From NCBI GenBank assembly GCA_014163555.1, contig JACJGO010000007.1, positions 171,404 to 235,403 of the forward strand: a stretch of 64,000 bases of DNA. The letters are read 5' to 3'. Shown here piece after piece: positions 16,086 to 23,395 of the stretch. This DNA comes from Flavisolibacter longurius (GTDB lineage Bacteria > Bacteroidota > Bacteroidia > Chitinophagales > Chitinophagaceae). The notes under the pieces are model-generated. The model had not been told where the DNA came from, made no database searches, and worked only from the letters and a program-made list of their open reading frames with translations. Position numbers and translations under genes: made by a program. Position 1 is the stretch's first letter. Each line of letters starts with the position of its first letter.

Positions 16086-18161
16086 TTATTTTGTAAAAAG
16101 CTGCCACTGCAGGGTAGCATAATAATTCCGTCCCGCTGCTGTATTGTAAAAGCGTCCGCCAAAACCATTAATATCATTGCCCAGGCTGTACCGCTGGTCC
16201 AGCAGGTTTTCAGCACCGGCTACAATCCGCAGTTTGTGCTTTTCGCCGAAAGGCAAATCATACCCGAGACTTGCGCCCAGCAGGTGAAATTCATTTGCCC
16301 AATCGGCATTGGCATCATTCAGCGGCGTCCGGCTGTTGTAGTAGTAGGTTATGCCGCCCATAAGGCCTTTCCGGGTTGAAAGATCCACGCCGGCAGAAAC
16401 GGCATGCGGCGCTACTCCCGGCAGCGAATTGCCCGAAAAATCAACCGTCACCTGCTTGAAGTCTTTGTAGCGAAAATGATGATAAGTGTGATTCAGCCAA
16501 ATGGTGGCCTGCCGAATGGCGGGATGATTCTGCCATAGGTTGTATTGCAGGCTTGTCTCCAGGCCTTTTTGCGAAGTTTTCCCGGCATTGATAAAATAAT
16601 CACCCCCACCGGCGTCACGTCGTTGTACAATTGTATTTTTTAGCCGGAAGTAAAACGCGGTAAAATCAACGGTCAGTCCATTCAACACCGTTCCACGAAA
16701 ACCCAGGTCATAATTGATGCCTTCTTCCGGTTCCAGTTCAAGGTTTACATTGCTGCCACTGGGTAACAATTCAGCCGAAGTGGGTGGTGAAAACCCTTTG
16801 GAAACGCTGCTATAAATGGTGAAACGATCAAATTTGCGGGCAATGGCCAGTCGCGGTGTTACCTGGTCATTCAGCGTACGTTCCTGGCGGGGGAGGGGAG
16901 CCGGTGCCAAACGGCGGAACGAAAGCTTAGAACCATTCAGTGAGGCGCCGGCGGTAACCTCCCAACCTTTCAGGGATAAATTTCCCTGTAAAAAAACAAA
17001 GGCCTGCCGGATGCGGATATCGTCTTCCGATTGCAGGCTGTCGGCTTCGCCCCCAACATTTTTATAAATTGTCGACGTGGAGAAGTTCTGTTGCAACTCA
17101 CCACCCAACGAGATATCAAGTACAGCACCGGTCCATTCTTTTCGCCCGGTGAAAACCGTTCGCCCACCCACATGCGGTTCAATGCCTTTGCCGTAATTGC
17201 GGATCGTTGGATTGCGCAGTTCCGTAAAGGCGGCATAGGCAATGGACTGGTTGGTAATGGCAGTGGTTAGATTTTGGGTAAGACTGGCACCGGCGAGAAA
17301 GGTCTTTTGATAAATGGCAGCACGGCTTTGTTCGGCACTGGGAAATCCAAACCCTCCGGGACGGGAAGCTTTTGGATTGGCCTTGTATTCGGCACCCGTC
17401 AGGGCGCCGGGAGTCTGGTAATAAAGATCACTATACAGAAAGGTGGTTTTCAAAATCTGGTTATCTCCAAGCCTATGATGACCCGACCAGCTCAGGATGT
17501 TTCGCCGCAGGGCGGAGTGGTGGCGGTAGCCATCACTTTGCTGGTGCTGAAAACCCAGTCTGCTTTTGTTGCCATCCTGCCCGGTGGTAAAACCGGCATA
17601 GGCGTTCTGCAAACCAAAACTGCCCCGGGTGTACTCGGCCGTGACGTTTGCATTTTCATTCGGGCTCGCCCCTTCAATCAGCATAACACCGCCCGTTCCG
17701 GCGCCGTACAAGCTGCTGCCCGGGCCTTTGAGAATTTCGATCGAATTAAAATTGTAATACCCCAACCCATTCAGGTAGGTGTGTCCCCCAGGATCGGTAA
17801 ATGGAATGTCGTTGTAATACACTTTTACATTTCTTACTCCAAATGGCGAACGCAAGGAACTGCCCCGGATATTGAAGCGATAACTACCGGGTGAACGCTC
17901 TTCCATCCGTACGCCGGCAACTGTATTTACTGCATGTACAGCCGATGTGGGGCTGAAACGGTTGAGCATTTGCGAGCTGACATAGCCCACAGCCGCCGGA
18001 ACATCTTTTAACTTCCTGACCTGTCCATAGGCAGAAACCTCAACGGTTGTTAATCTGTTGTTGGTTGAATCCATTTCCTGCGCAACTAAAACGTGCGAAA
18101 AAAAACTCGTAAGGGCAAGGCCGAAAATTTTGCGGACCTGCAGGGGTGTGGCACAATTCAT
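16086..18161 (-). CDS. TonB-dependent outer-membrane receptor
   Basis: About 691 residues. After a signal peptide (HVLVAQ) the N-terminal plug has the standard blocks: LKDVPAAVGYVSSQMLNRF, FNIRGSSLRSPFGVRNVKVYYNDIPFTDPGG, and SIEILKGPGSSLYGAGTGGVMLIEG. A long barrel follows, ending in LQWQLF. There is no N-terminal CarboxypepD_reg or STN domain and no SusD partner, so it is not a glycan-uptake SusC; an iron, metal-chelate or cofactor receptor is more likely. A TTG at 18167 is an alternative start two codons upstream. It is divergent from the small 18212 gene, with only about 50 nt between them. Confidence 0.9.
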   Translation of the reverse strand: MNCATPLQVRKIFGLALTSFFSHVLVAQEMDSTNNRLTTVEVSAYGQVRKLKDVPAAVGYVSSQMLNRFSPTSAVHAVNTVAGVRMEERSPGSYRFNIRGSSLRSPFGVRNVKVYYNDIPFTDPGGHTYLNGLGYYNFNSIEILKGPGSSLYGAGTGGVMLIEGASPNENANVTAEYTRGSFGLQNAYAGFTTGQDGNKSRLGFQHQQSDGYRHHSALRRNILSWSGHHRLGDNQILKTTFLYSDLYYQTPGALTGAEYKANPKASRPGGFGFPSAEQSRAAIYQKTFLAGASLTQNLTTAITNQSIAYAAFTELRNPTIRNYGKGIEPHVGGRTVFTGRKEWTGAVLDISLGGELQQNFSTSTIYKNVGGEADSLQSEDDIRIRQAFVFLQGNLSLKGWEVTAGASLNGSKLSFRRLAPAPLPRQERTLNDQVTPRLAIARKFDRFTIYSSVSKGFSPPTSAELLPSGSNVNLELEPEEGINYDLGFRGTVLNGLTVDFTAFYFRLKNTIVQRRDAGGGDYFINAGKTSQKGLETSLQYNLWQNHPAIRQATIWLNHTYHHFRYKDFKQVTVDFSGNSLPGVAPHAVSAGVDLSTRKGLMGGITYYYNSRTPLNDANADWANEFHLLGASLGYDLPFGEKHKLRIVAGAENLLDQRYSLGNDINGFGGRFYNTAAGRNYYATLQWQLFTK

Positions 18162-18211
18162 GTTCAAATGATAAGCGATAATCGATTGTAAACTACAAAA
18201 ATACGATACCT

Positions 18212-18412
18212 ATGGCAGGACGTGGCGACAACAATAAAAACGGTTCTTCGGGAAGAGGGGCCAGCAATCAGAGTATGCAGGGCATGAAAAGCGGTACACG
18301 GGAAAAAGCAGCCCATGGAAAACAAACTGGTGGTCAGCGTTCAACTCCGCAGAAGGAGAGCCGCGACCAGGATTCAAACCGGAATACAAGTACCGATCAG
18401 GAAAACAGGTAA
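18212..18412 (+). CDS. small hydrophilic, glycine/asparagine-rich protein
   Basis: 66 residues, nearly all polar (Gly, Ser, Asn, Gln, Lys, Arg, Asp), with no hydrophobic core, so it is likely intrinsically disordered. The composition recalls small stress-related hydrophilins, but I cannot place it in a family. A strong terminator follows 22 nt after the stop, which supports it being a genuine short transcription unit. The start shares a ~50-nt divergent region with the TonB receptor. Confidence 0.55.
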   Translation: MAGRGDNNKNGSSGRGASNQSMQGMKSGTREKAAHGKQTGGQRSTPQKESRDQDSNRNTSTDQENR

Positions 18413-18434
18413 AACAGATTTGTGTATGCAATGG

Positions 18435-18461
18435 GTCCCGCCTGGCTGGCGGGACTTTTTT
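18435..18461 (+). terminator. intrinsic terminator after the small hydrophilic protein gene
   Basis: An 8-bp perfect stem, GTCCCGCC / GGCGGGAC, with a 5-nt loop and six Ts. Confidence 0.9.
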
Positions 18462-18490
18462 ATTCAATTCAAACAGAGAAAAAATAACCC

Positions 18491-19144
18491 GTGAGATTTG
18501 TAGCCATTTCCGATACACACTGCCGGCACCGAAGCCTACGCTTACCCAAAGGCGATGTTTTGCTGCATGCCGGCGATGTGAGTTACCGGAGTTCGCGGCA
18601 GGAGATCATCGACTTTCTGGATTGGTTTGGAAAGCAGCCCTTCACGCATAAAATTTTTATTGCCGGCAATCACGATTTCTTTTTTGAACGGGAAAAAATG
18701 GATTCTATCCGGCAAATGCTTCCGGAGTCGGTGTATTATTTAAAAGACGAAGCTTTGCTGGTGCAGGGAATCAAAATCTGGGGTTCTCCTTACACACCCT
18801 GGTTTTTTCGCTGGGCATTTAATAAAACCCGCGGAATAGCCCTGGCAAAACACTGGAACAACATTCCATCCGATACGGATCTGCTCCTCACGCATGGTCC
18901 GGCTTACGGTGTGCTGGACCAGGTGGTAAATGAGCAACACGCCGGTGATTTGGATCTTTTGAAAAAAATAGTAGAAATTAAACCTAAGGTGCATGTCTGC
19001 GGCCATATTCATGAAGCCTATGGTACCACCAAGCGTTTCGGTATAAAATTTATCAATGCCTGTATGCTGAACGAATCGTATGAGTTAACGAATAAACCTG
19101 TAGTGTTTGAGCTTTCCGCAACAACCGCTTCCTTGCCGGCATAA
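18491..19144 (+). CDS. calcineurin-like metallophosphoesterase
   Basis: 217 residues with a GTG start directly on the conserved N-terminal strand (RFVAISDTH). The five metallophosphoesterase motifs are visible: DTH, LLHAGD, AGNHD, LLTHGP and CGHIHE. It is a cytosolic two-metal phosphoesterase of the short MPPED-like kind, with unknown substrate. It lies between the terminator of the small hydrophilic gene and the YceI gene and is probably transcribed alone. Confidence 0.88.
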   Translation: MRFVAISDTHCRHRSLRLPKGDVLLHAGDVSYRSSRQEIIDFLDWFGKQPFTHKIFIAGNHDFFFEREKMDSIRQMLPESVYYLKDEALLVQGIKIWGSPYTPWFFRWAFNKTRGIALAKHWNNIPSDTDLLLTHGPAYGVLDQVVNEQHAGDLDLLKKIVEIKPKVHVCGHIHEAYGTTKRFGIKFINACMLNESYELTNKPVVFELSATTASLPA

Positions 19145-19259
19145 ACCGCCATTCCGTGGTTAAAACAATGCATTCAATGGCGAAATTTTTGCAAAGAGTA
19201 AAATAATAACCTTGTCAATGTTTGAACATTGATTACCTTCAATTTCTAAAATCAACGTT

Positions 19260-19790
19260 ATGGCAATTACATGGAAGTTAGACCCCACGCATTCGGAAGT
19301 ACAGTTTAAGGTAAAACACCTGATGATTACAACGGTAACCGGATATTTTAAAAAATTTGATATGGAAGTGGTGACGGAGACGGATGATTTTACCACCGCC
19401 TCCAAAATTGAGTTTACAGCCGACATCAACTCCATCGATACAAACAATGAACAACGGGATACGCATTTAAAGTCGGCAGACTTTTTTAACGCCGAAGAGC
19501 ATGGGCAACTGACCTTTGTTGGCAAAAATTACAAGGCCAACGGTGATGCCGGAACGCTGGAAGGAGAGCTGACGATTCGGGGTACGTCAAAACCAATCAC
19601 CGTGAATGTTGAATACGGGGGTACCGTAGTTGACCCGTATGGACAAACCAAAGCAGGGTTTACCGTAAACGGAAAAATCAGCCGGAAAGAATTTGGTCTG
19701 ACCTGGAATGCCGTTACCGAAGCCGGCCAGGTTGTGGTGAGTGATGACATTCGCATCCAGTGTGAAATTCAACTGGTTAAACAAGGATAA
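19260..19790 (+). CDS. YceI-family lipocalin-like protein
   Basis: 176 residues. The opening WKLDPTHSEVQFKVKHLMI, the central IDTNNEQRDTHLKSADFFNAEEHGQLTF and the closing FGLTWNAV are YceI hallmarks. The fold is a beta barrel that binds polyisoprenoid or fatty-amide ligands. There is no signal peptide, unlike periplasmic YceI of E. coli, so this is a cytosolic form. A good terminator follows. Confidence 0.93.
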   Translation: MAITWKLDPTHSEVQFKVKHLMITTVTGYFKKFDMEVVTETDDFTTASKIEFTADINSIDTNNEQRDTHLKSADFFNAEEHGQLTFVGKNYKANGDAGTLEGELTIRGTSKPITVNVEYGGTVVDPYGQTKAGFTVNGKISRKEFGLTWNAVTEAGQVVVSDDIRIQCEIQLVKQG

Positions 19791-19797
19791 ACTTGGT

Positions 19798-19833
19798 AAA
19801 AGGCGGTTACTGTTCACCGGTGCCGCCTTTTTT
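19798..19833 (+). terminator. intrinsic terminator after the YceI gene
   Basis: A GGCGG / CCGCC stem, extended by A-T pairs and enclosing a ~16-nt loop, is followed by six Ts. Confidence 0.75.
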
Positions 19834-19883
19834 AACACAACAAATTTTTACCAAATAAACGCAGAACCTTACCTTAGCCCGCT

Positions 19884-20156
19884 ATGACAGTAGAACAAAT
19901 CGAGCAATTTCTGAACAGGGAAGAAGTTCCTCAAGGTAAAATCATCCGTTTCGAGATGAAAAAACGTAACCCGGTTCGGGGATTGATCGTGAAAGGAAAA
20001 GATTACAATGAGTTAAAAGGCAAAAACTTCTGGCGAATTGTAACCCAAACACATTTGCAGGAATACGGCAAAACACAAAATATCAACCTGGCAAAAATCT
20101 TCAGCGGAACCGAATTTGCCAAGCTTTCTTTCGTTAGCAACAAAGGTGAAGAGTAA
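19884..20156 (+). CDS. small conserved-looking hypothetical protein
   Basis: 90 residues, soluble and basic, with an N-terminal helix (VEQIEQFLNREEVPQG) followed by beta-rich sequence (KIIRFEMKKRNPVRGLIVKG). There are no cysteines and no signal peptide. I recognise no domain. It has its own upstream region after the YceI terminator and normal codon use. A small nucleic-acid-binding or adaptor protein would fit, but there is no direct evidence. Confidence 0.65.
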   Translation: MTVEQIEQFLNREEVPQGKIIRFEMKKRNPVRGLIVKGKDYNELKGKNFWRIVTQTHLQEYGKTQNINLAKIFSGTEFAKLSFVSNKGEE

Positions 20157-20210
20157 GCTCTTTCAGATCCCGGGTTAAACGAATCTATTCAGTTTATAGC
20201 TGTTTGCGCC

Positions 20211-20218
20211 TATTTTTG
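20211..20218 (+). promoter_or_regulatory. possible -7 element upstream of the desaturase
   Basis: TATTTTTG lies 74 nt before the desaturase ATG. No TTG at -33 distance was found. Confidence 0.35.
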
Positions 20219-20292
20219 TGCCTGCAAAAAAGCAAAGGTGGCAACAGGCAGGTATTTTTTTGTGCTGTCTGTTACCCTGACAATATAAAGCC

Positions 20293-21027
20293 ATGGTTGT
20301 TATTCTCATTTTTTTTGTTTTACACTGGTATCTCTCTCTTTTTGCTCAAACCTTTTTCCATCACCGGTATGCAGCGCATCGTGCCTTTACCATGAGTAAA
20401 GGATGGGAGTGGTTCTTTTTCGTGTATTCCTATATCACGCAAGGCTCCTCGTACATGAGCCCGCGGGTCTATGCCATTTTGCACCGCATTCACCATGCTT
20501 ATACCGATACGGAGCATGATCCGCATTCGCCACAATACGACAGCAATGTGGTAACCATGATGTGGCGCACTTCGATAACCTATGTGCAGATCATGAAAAA
20601 CAAAATGGCGGTTGAAGAGCGTTTTTTAAAAAATGTTCCCAAGATTAACTGGCTCGACTGGTGGGGCAATACCTGGTATTCCCGTATTCTCTGGTCGGCA
20701 GCTTATACCTGGTTTTATGTTGTGTTTGCGCCATCGGCCTGGTGGTACCTGCTGATCCCGGTGCACATTCTTATGGGCCCTATCCATGGTGTGATCATCA
20801 ATTGGTTTGCCCACAAATACGGTGAGGTAAATTTTGAAACCGACAACACGTCCAAAAACCTTTTTAAAGTGGATGTGCTGATGCTGGGAGAAGGGTATCA
20901 CAACAATCATCACAAATACCCGAGCCGGAGCAATTTTGCAGCCAAGCGCGGCGAGTTTGATCCGGTTTATCCAATCATAAGGGTATTGAACAAATTAAAG
21001 GTGATCCGGATTATCAATCCTGCCTAA
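20293..21027 (+). CDS. membrane fatty acid (acyl-CoA type) desaturase
   Basis: 244 residues with the three histidine boxes of the stearoyl-CoA desaturase family: HRYAAHR, HRIHHAYTD and HNNHHKYP, which hold the di-iron site. Hydrophobic segments flank them as two membrane hairpins. It inserts a double bond, usually delta-9, into acyl chains for membrane fluidity; electron donors are not encoded nearby. The N-terminus is short compared with eukaryotic members. The last 14 bases overlap the 3' end of the convergent reductase gene. Confidence 0.88.
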   Translation: MVVILIFFVLHWYLSLFAQTFFHHRYAAHRAFTMSKGWEWFFFVYSYITQGSSYMSPRVYAILHRIHHAYTDTEHDPHSPQYDSNVVTMMWRTSITYVQIMKNKMAVEERFLKNVPKINWLDWWGNTWYSRILWSAAYTWFYVVFAPSAWWYLLIPVHILMGPIHGVIINWFAHKYGEVNFETDNTSKNLFKVDVLMLGEGYHNNHHKYPSRSNFAAKRGEFDPVYPIIRVLNKLKVIRIINPA

Positions 21028-21988
21028 ACTTTTCGGCAATATGGTCCAGAATCTTTCCGGCATGCTCTCTTGAATTTTCTATAAAAAGGCGATGCGTATT
21101 CATACCCCCGCAAATGACACCGGCCAGGTAAATGCCAGGTACGTTGGTTTCGTGTGTGCCTTCGTGGTAGGTTGGTTTGCGAACGTCGTCTTCACTTAAA
21201 TCAATCCCTGTTTTTTGGAGAAAGGAAAGATTGGGTTGATAACCCGTAAGGGAAAGCACCCAGTCGTTTTCCAGTGTGATCGTACCGTCAGGTGTTTGCA
21301 CCACTATTTCGCCTTCGCGTATTTCGGTTACCATTGAATTGAAATAGGCTTTGATGGAACCTTCGGCAATGCGGTTTTCAATATCGGGCCGCACCCAGTA
21401 TTTGACCCGTTTGCCAATTTCCGGTCCGCGTATGATCATCGTCACTTCGGCACCTTTCCGCCAAGTTTCCAGCGCCGCATCTACAGCTGAATTCTGTGCG
21501 CCTACTACTGCAACTTTCTGAAAGGCATAATAGTGCGGATCGTCGTAATAGTGTTTTACTTTCGGCAGGTTTTCACCCGGGATGCGAAGCAAGTAGGGAA
21601 TGTCGTAAAAGCCGGTTGCAATGATGATATTGCGGGTCGAATAGGTGGTGCGATTGGTTTTTACAGAAAACTGTTCATCCCTCGTTACGTCCAGCACTTC
21701 TTCAAACAAGTGAATGTTTACTTTGTTGTCCTGTGCCACCCGGCGGTAATATTCCAGGGCTTCGGCACGTTTGGGTTTGGGATTGTTGGAAATAAACGGA
21801 ACGCCGCCAATCTCCAGTCGCTCGGAGGTGGAGAAAAAGGTCATATTCACCGGGTAATTGTACAAGGAATTCACCAGAGTTCCTTTCTCCAAAATGAGAT
21901 AATCCAGTCCTTTCTTTTTTGCTTCCAGAGCGCAGGCCAATCCGATCGGTCCTCCGCCAATTATGATCACCGAATACAACTTGCTCAA
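21014..21988 (-). CDS. ypdA: YpdA-type FAD/NAD(P)-dependent reductase (putative bacillithiol disulfide reductase)
   Basis: About 324 residues with an FAD-binding GGGPIGLACALEA at the N-terminus, an NAD(P)-binding VVGAQNSAVDAALE in the middle and a C-terminal flavin segment (GIYLAGVICGGMNTHRLFIENSREHA). No CxxC redox pair is present, which separates it from thioredoxin reductase and fits YpdA, the bacillithiol disulfide reductase of Firmicutes and Bacteroidota. The start is a TTG at 21988 whose last two bases begin the TGA stop of the upstream gene (TTGA overlap). Longer in-frame readings run through that gene and are unlikely. Translation is therefore probably coupled to the DUF2071 gene. Confidence 0.82.
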   Translation of the reverse strand: MSKLYSVIIIGGGPIGLACALEAKKKGLDYLILEKGTLVNSLYNYPVNMTFFSTSERLEIGGVPFISNNPKPKRAEALEYYRRVAQDNKVNIHLFEEVLDVTRDEQFSVKTNRTTYSTRNIIIATGFYDIPYLLRIPGENLPKVKHYYDDPHYYAFQKVAVVGAQNSAVDAALETWRKGAEVTMIIRGPEIGKRVKYWVRPDIENRIAEGSIKAYFNSMVTEIREGEIVVQTPDGTITLENDWVLSLTGYQPNLSFLQKTGIDLSEDDVRKPTYHEGTHETNVPGIYLAGVICGGMNTHRLFIENSREHAGKILDHIAEKFRQD

Positions 21989-22734
21989 CTTTGTTTCCGT
22001 TTGGATGAAGATACGGTTGGATAAATTTTTGCGCCTTTCATAACCATTACCGGCGAACCATCGGCCAGGAAAACGGACTGGGGTTGTTGCGCCAGGGCTT
22101 CGGCAAACTGCGGTCCGTAAAGTAGTTCTGCATTGCAATGAACCGAAAATGATTTCACCTTGTGCACACCCCACCGCGGATGCATCACCTGGTAAGTTCC
22201 CGAGCAGGTATGATCAATAAATGTATATCCCCAGTAATGTTCGGTGATGAATTCCTCTGCCGATCCTTCTACCAGCGGACTAGCGTCTTTTTCGGTTATG
22301 GCTTGCAGGTAGTTCCAATCTTTGCCCACTTTCCAATGATAACTTACCTCAAACCCTTCGCTGCTGCGGGTCCAGGCATGTTTCATGCGGTGGGTTGCGT
22401 ACTTCTCTCCATAAATGGTATTGGCCACGAATGTTATTGCCTGTCTTGGTACAATCTCTTTAATAAAAACAACACCCCGTTTCCAAACTCCGTTTTCTTT
22501 ATACCTAACATAAAAGCGCAGGTTCACTTCCTCAAACGTCCGGTGAAAAGGCACGGGCACACCCAGGAGTTTTGTATTGGCAAACAAAAATCCCACGAGG
22601 CTTGCATAATGGTTGCCGTTATAGGTATCCAGTTCGGTTCCGCAAGGTAGGTAGGGTTGTAAAACCGCCGGGTCCACCACATAGTTTGCCATGAGAAGGT
22701 TTCGCCACTCGGCCGTTAAAAAGGGTTTGGGCAT
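21985..22734 (-). CDS. DUF2071 family protein (YqjF-like)
   Basis: About 249 residues, starting at MPKPFLTAEW; the upstream in-frame extension lacks family character. The pattern of LLMANYVVDPAVLQPYLPCGTELD, then YASLVGFLFANTKLLGVPVPFHRTFEEVNLRFYVR, is that of DUF2071, a soluble fold related to acetoacetate decarboxylase. Its function is unknown. It overlaps the following ypdA by the TTGA junction, an arrangement suggesting a shared redox or thiol role, but that is inference. Confidence 0.82.
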   Translation of the reverse strand: MPKPFLTAEWRNLLMANYVVDPAVLQPYLPCGTELDTYNGNHYASLVGFLFANTKLLGVPVPFHRTFEEVNLRFYVRYKENGVWKRGVVFIKEIVPRQAITFVANTIYGEKYATHRMKHAWTRSSEGFEVSYHWKVGKDWNYLQAITEKDASPLVEGSAEEFITEHYWGYTFIDHTCSGTYQVMHPRWGVHKVKSFSVHCNAELLYGPQFAEALAQQPQSVFLADGSPVMVMKGAKIYPTVSSSKRKQS

Positions 22735-22889
22735 GGTGCAAAGGTAGGAGGGGATAAAGCCGCCTCGGTGGGGGGATGGATCGACATGGTAACCGGCGGT
22801 GGCGGTTTTGGCTGCCAAATGAAACAAATACGCTTTACGAAAACTTGTTAAGCCTGTTTTAACATTGGAAAAAACAGAGCGTCAGCCCA

Positions 22890-22919
22890 TTGTCATATTG
22901 ACGGGATGCCTTACTTTTG
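22890..22919 (+). promoter_or_regulatory. promoter of rpsO
   Basis: TTG at 22890-22892, a 19-nt spacer and TACTTTTG at 22912-22919 give an excellent Bacteroidota promoter 63 nt before the rpsO ATG. Confidence 0.8.
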
Positions 22920-22982
22920 CCGCCAAATAAAGTAAAAACAGAAAAACGGCATCCAATTGGGATGGCCACAAAATTGTTAACG

Positions 22983-23252
22983 ATGTCATTAACCACAGAA
23001 AAAAAAGCGAACATTTTCACCCAGTTTGGCGGTGCGGCTACTAACACAGGCTCTATTGAAGGACAAATTGCCCTGTTGACAGAACGCATCTCTCAAATTT
23101 CTGCCCACCTGCAGCAGAACAAAAAAGACTTCTCTACCCACCGCGGATTGATGCAACTGGTTGGTAAACGTCGTCGCTTGCTGAACTACCTGCAGAAGCA
23201 CAACCTGCAGGGGTATCGCCAGTTGATCGAAAAATTAGGTATCAGAAAATAA
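22983..23252 (+). CDS. rpsO: 30S ribosomal protein S15
   Basis: 89 residues, exactly the family length when started at MSLTTEKKANIF (22983). The blocks TGSIEGQIALLTERI, THLxxNKKD-like HLQQNKKDFSTHRGL and LVGKRRRLLNYLQKHN are the conserved S15 core that binds 16S rRNA helices 20-22. The upstream ATG at 22917 lies at the promoter and is not used. pnp follows after a terminator, the common rpsO-pnp order. The 64-nt leader could bind S15 for autoregulation, but I see no clear structure. Confidence 0.96.
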   Translation: MSLTTEKKANIFTQFGGAATNTGSIEGQIALLTERISQISAHLQQNKKDFSTHRGLMQLVGKRRRLLNYLQKHNLQGYRQLIEKLGIRK

Positions 23253-23271
23253 GCACTATATTCAGCAGAAA

Positions 23272-23297
23272 CCCTTCCGCAACCGGAAGGGCTTTTT
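23272..23297 (+). terminator. terminator/attenuator between rpsO and pnp
   Basis: An 8-bp perfect stem, CCCTTCCG / CGGAAGGG, with a 4-nt loop followed by CTTTTTGCTTT. Confidence 0.88.
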
Positions 23298-23395
23298 GCT
23301 TTACATACCTTTTTTACCGTTGTACGAACAAAACCTGTTTGCGTTCTCGGGAATCCTGAATTCCCATTGCCGAACACTAACCCCAAACCAAAAAA

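Noticed and set aside
20204..20395. 63-codon frame overlapping the desaturase start
   Set aside because: It is out of frame with the desaturase, ends inside it, and has no signal or family.
21989..22174. Longer N-terminus for the YpdA reductase
   Set aside because: It runs through the DUF2071 gene in another frame and precedes the FAD-binding start of the family.
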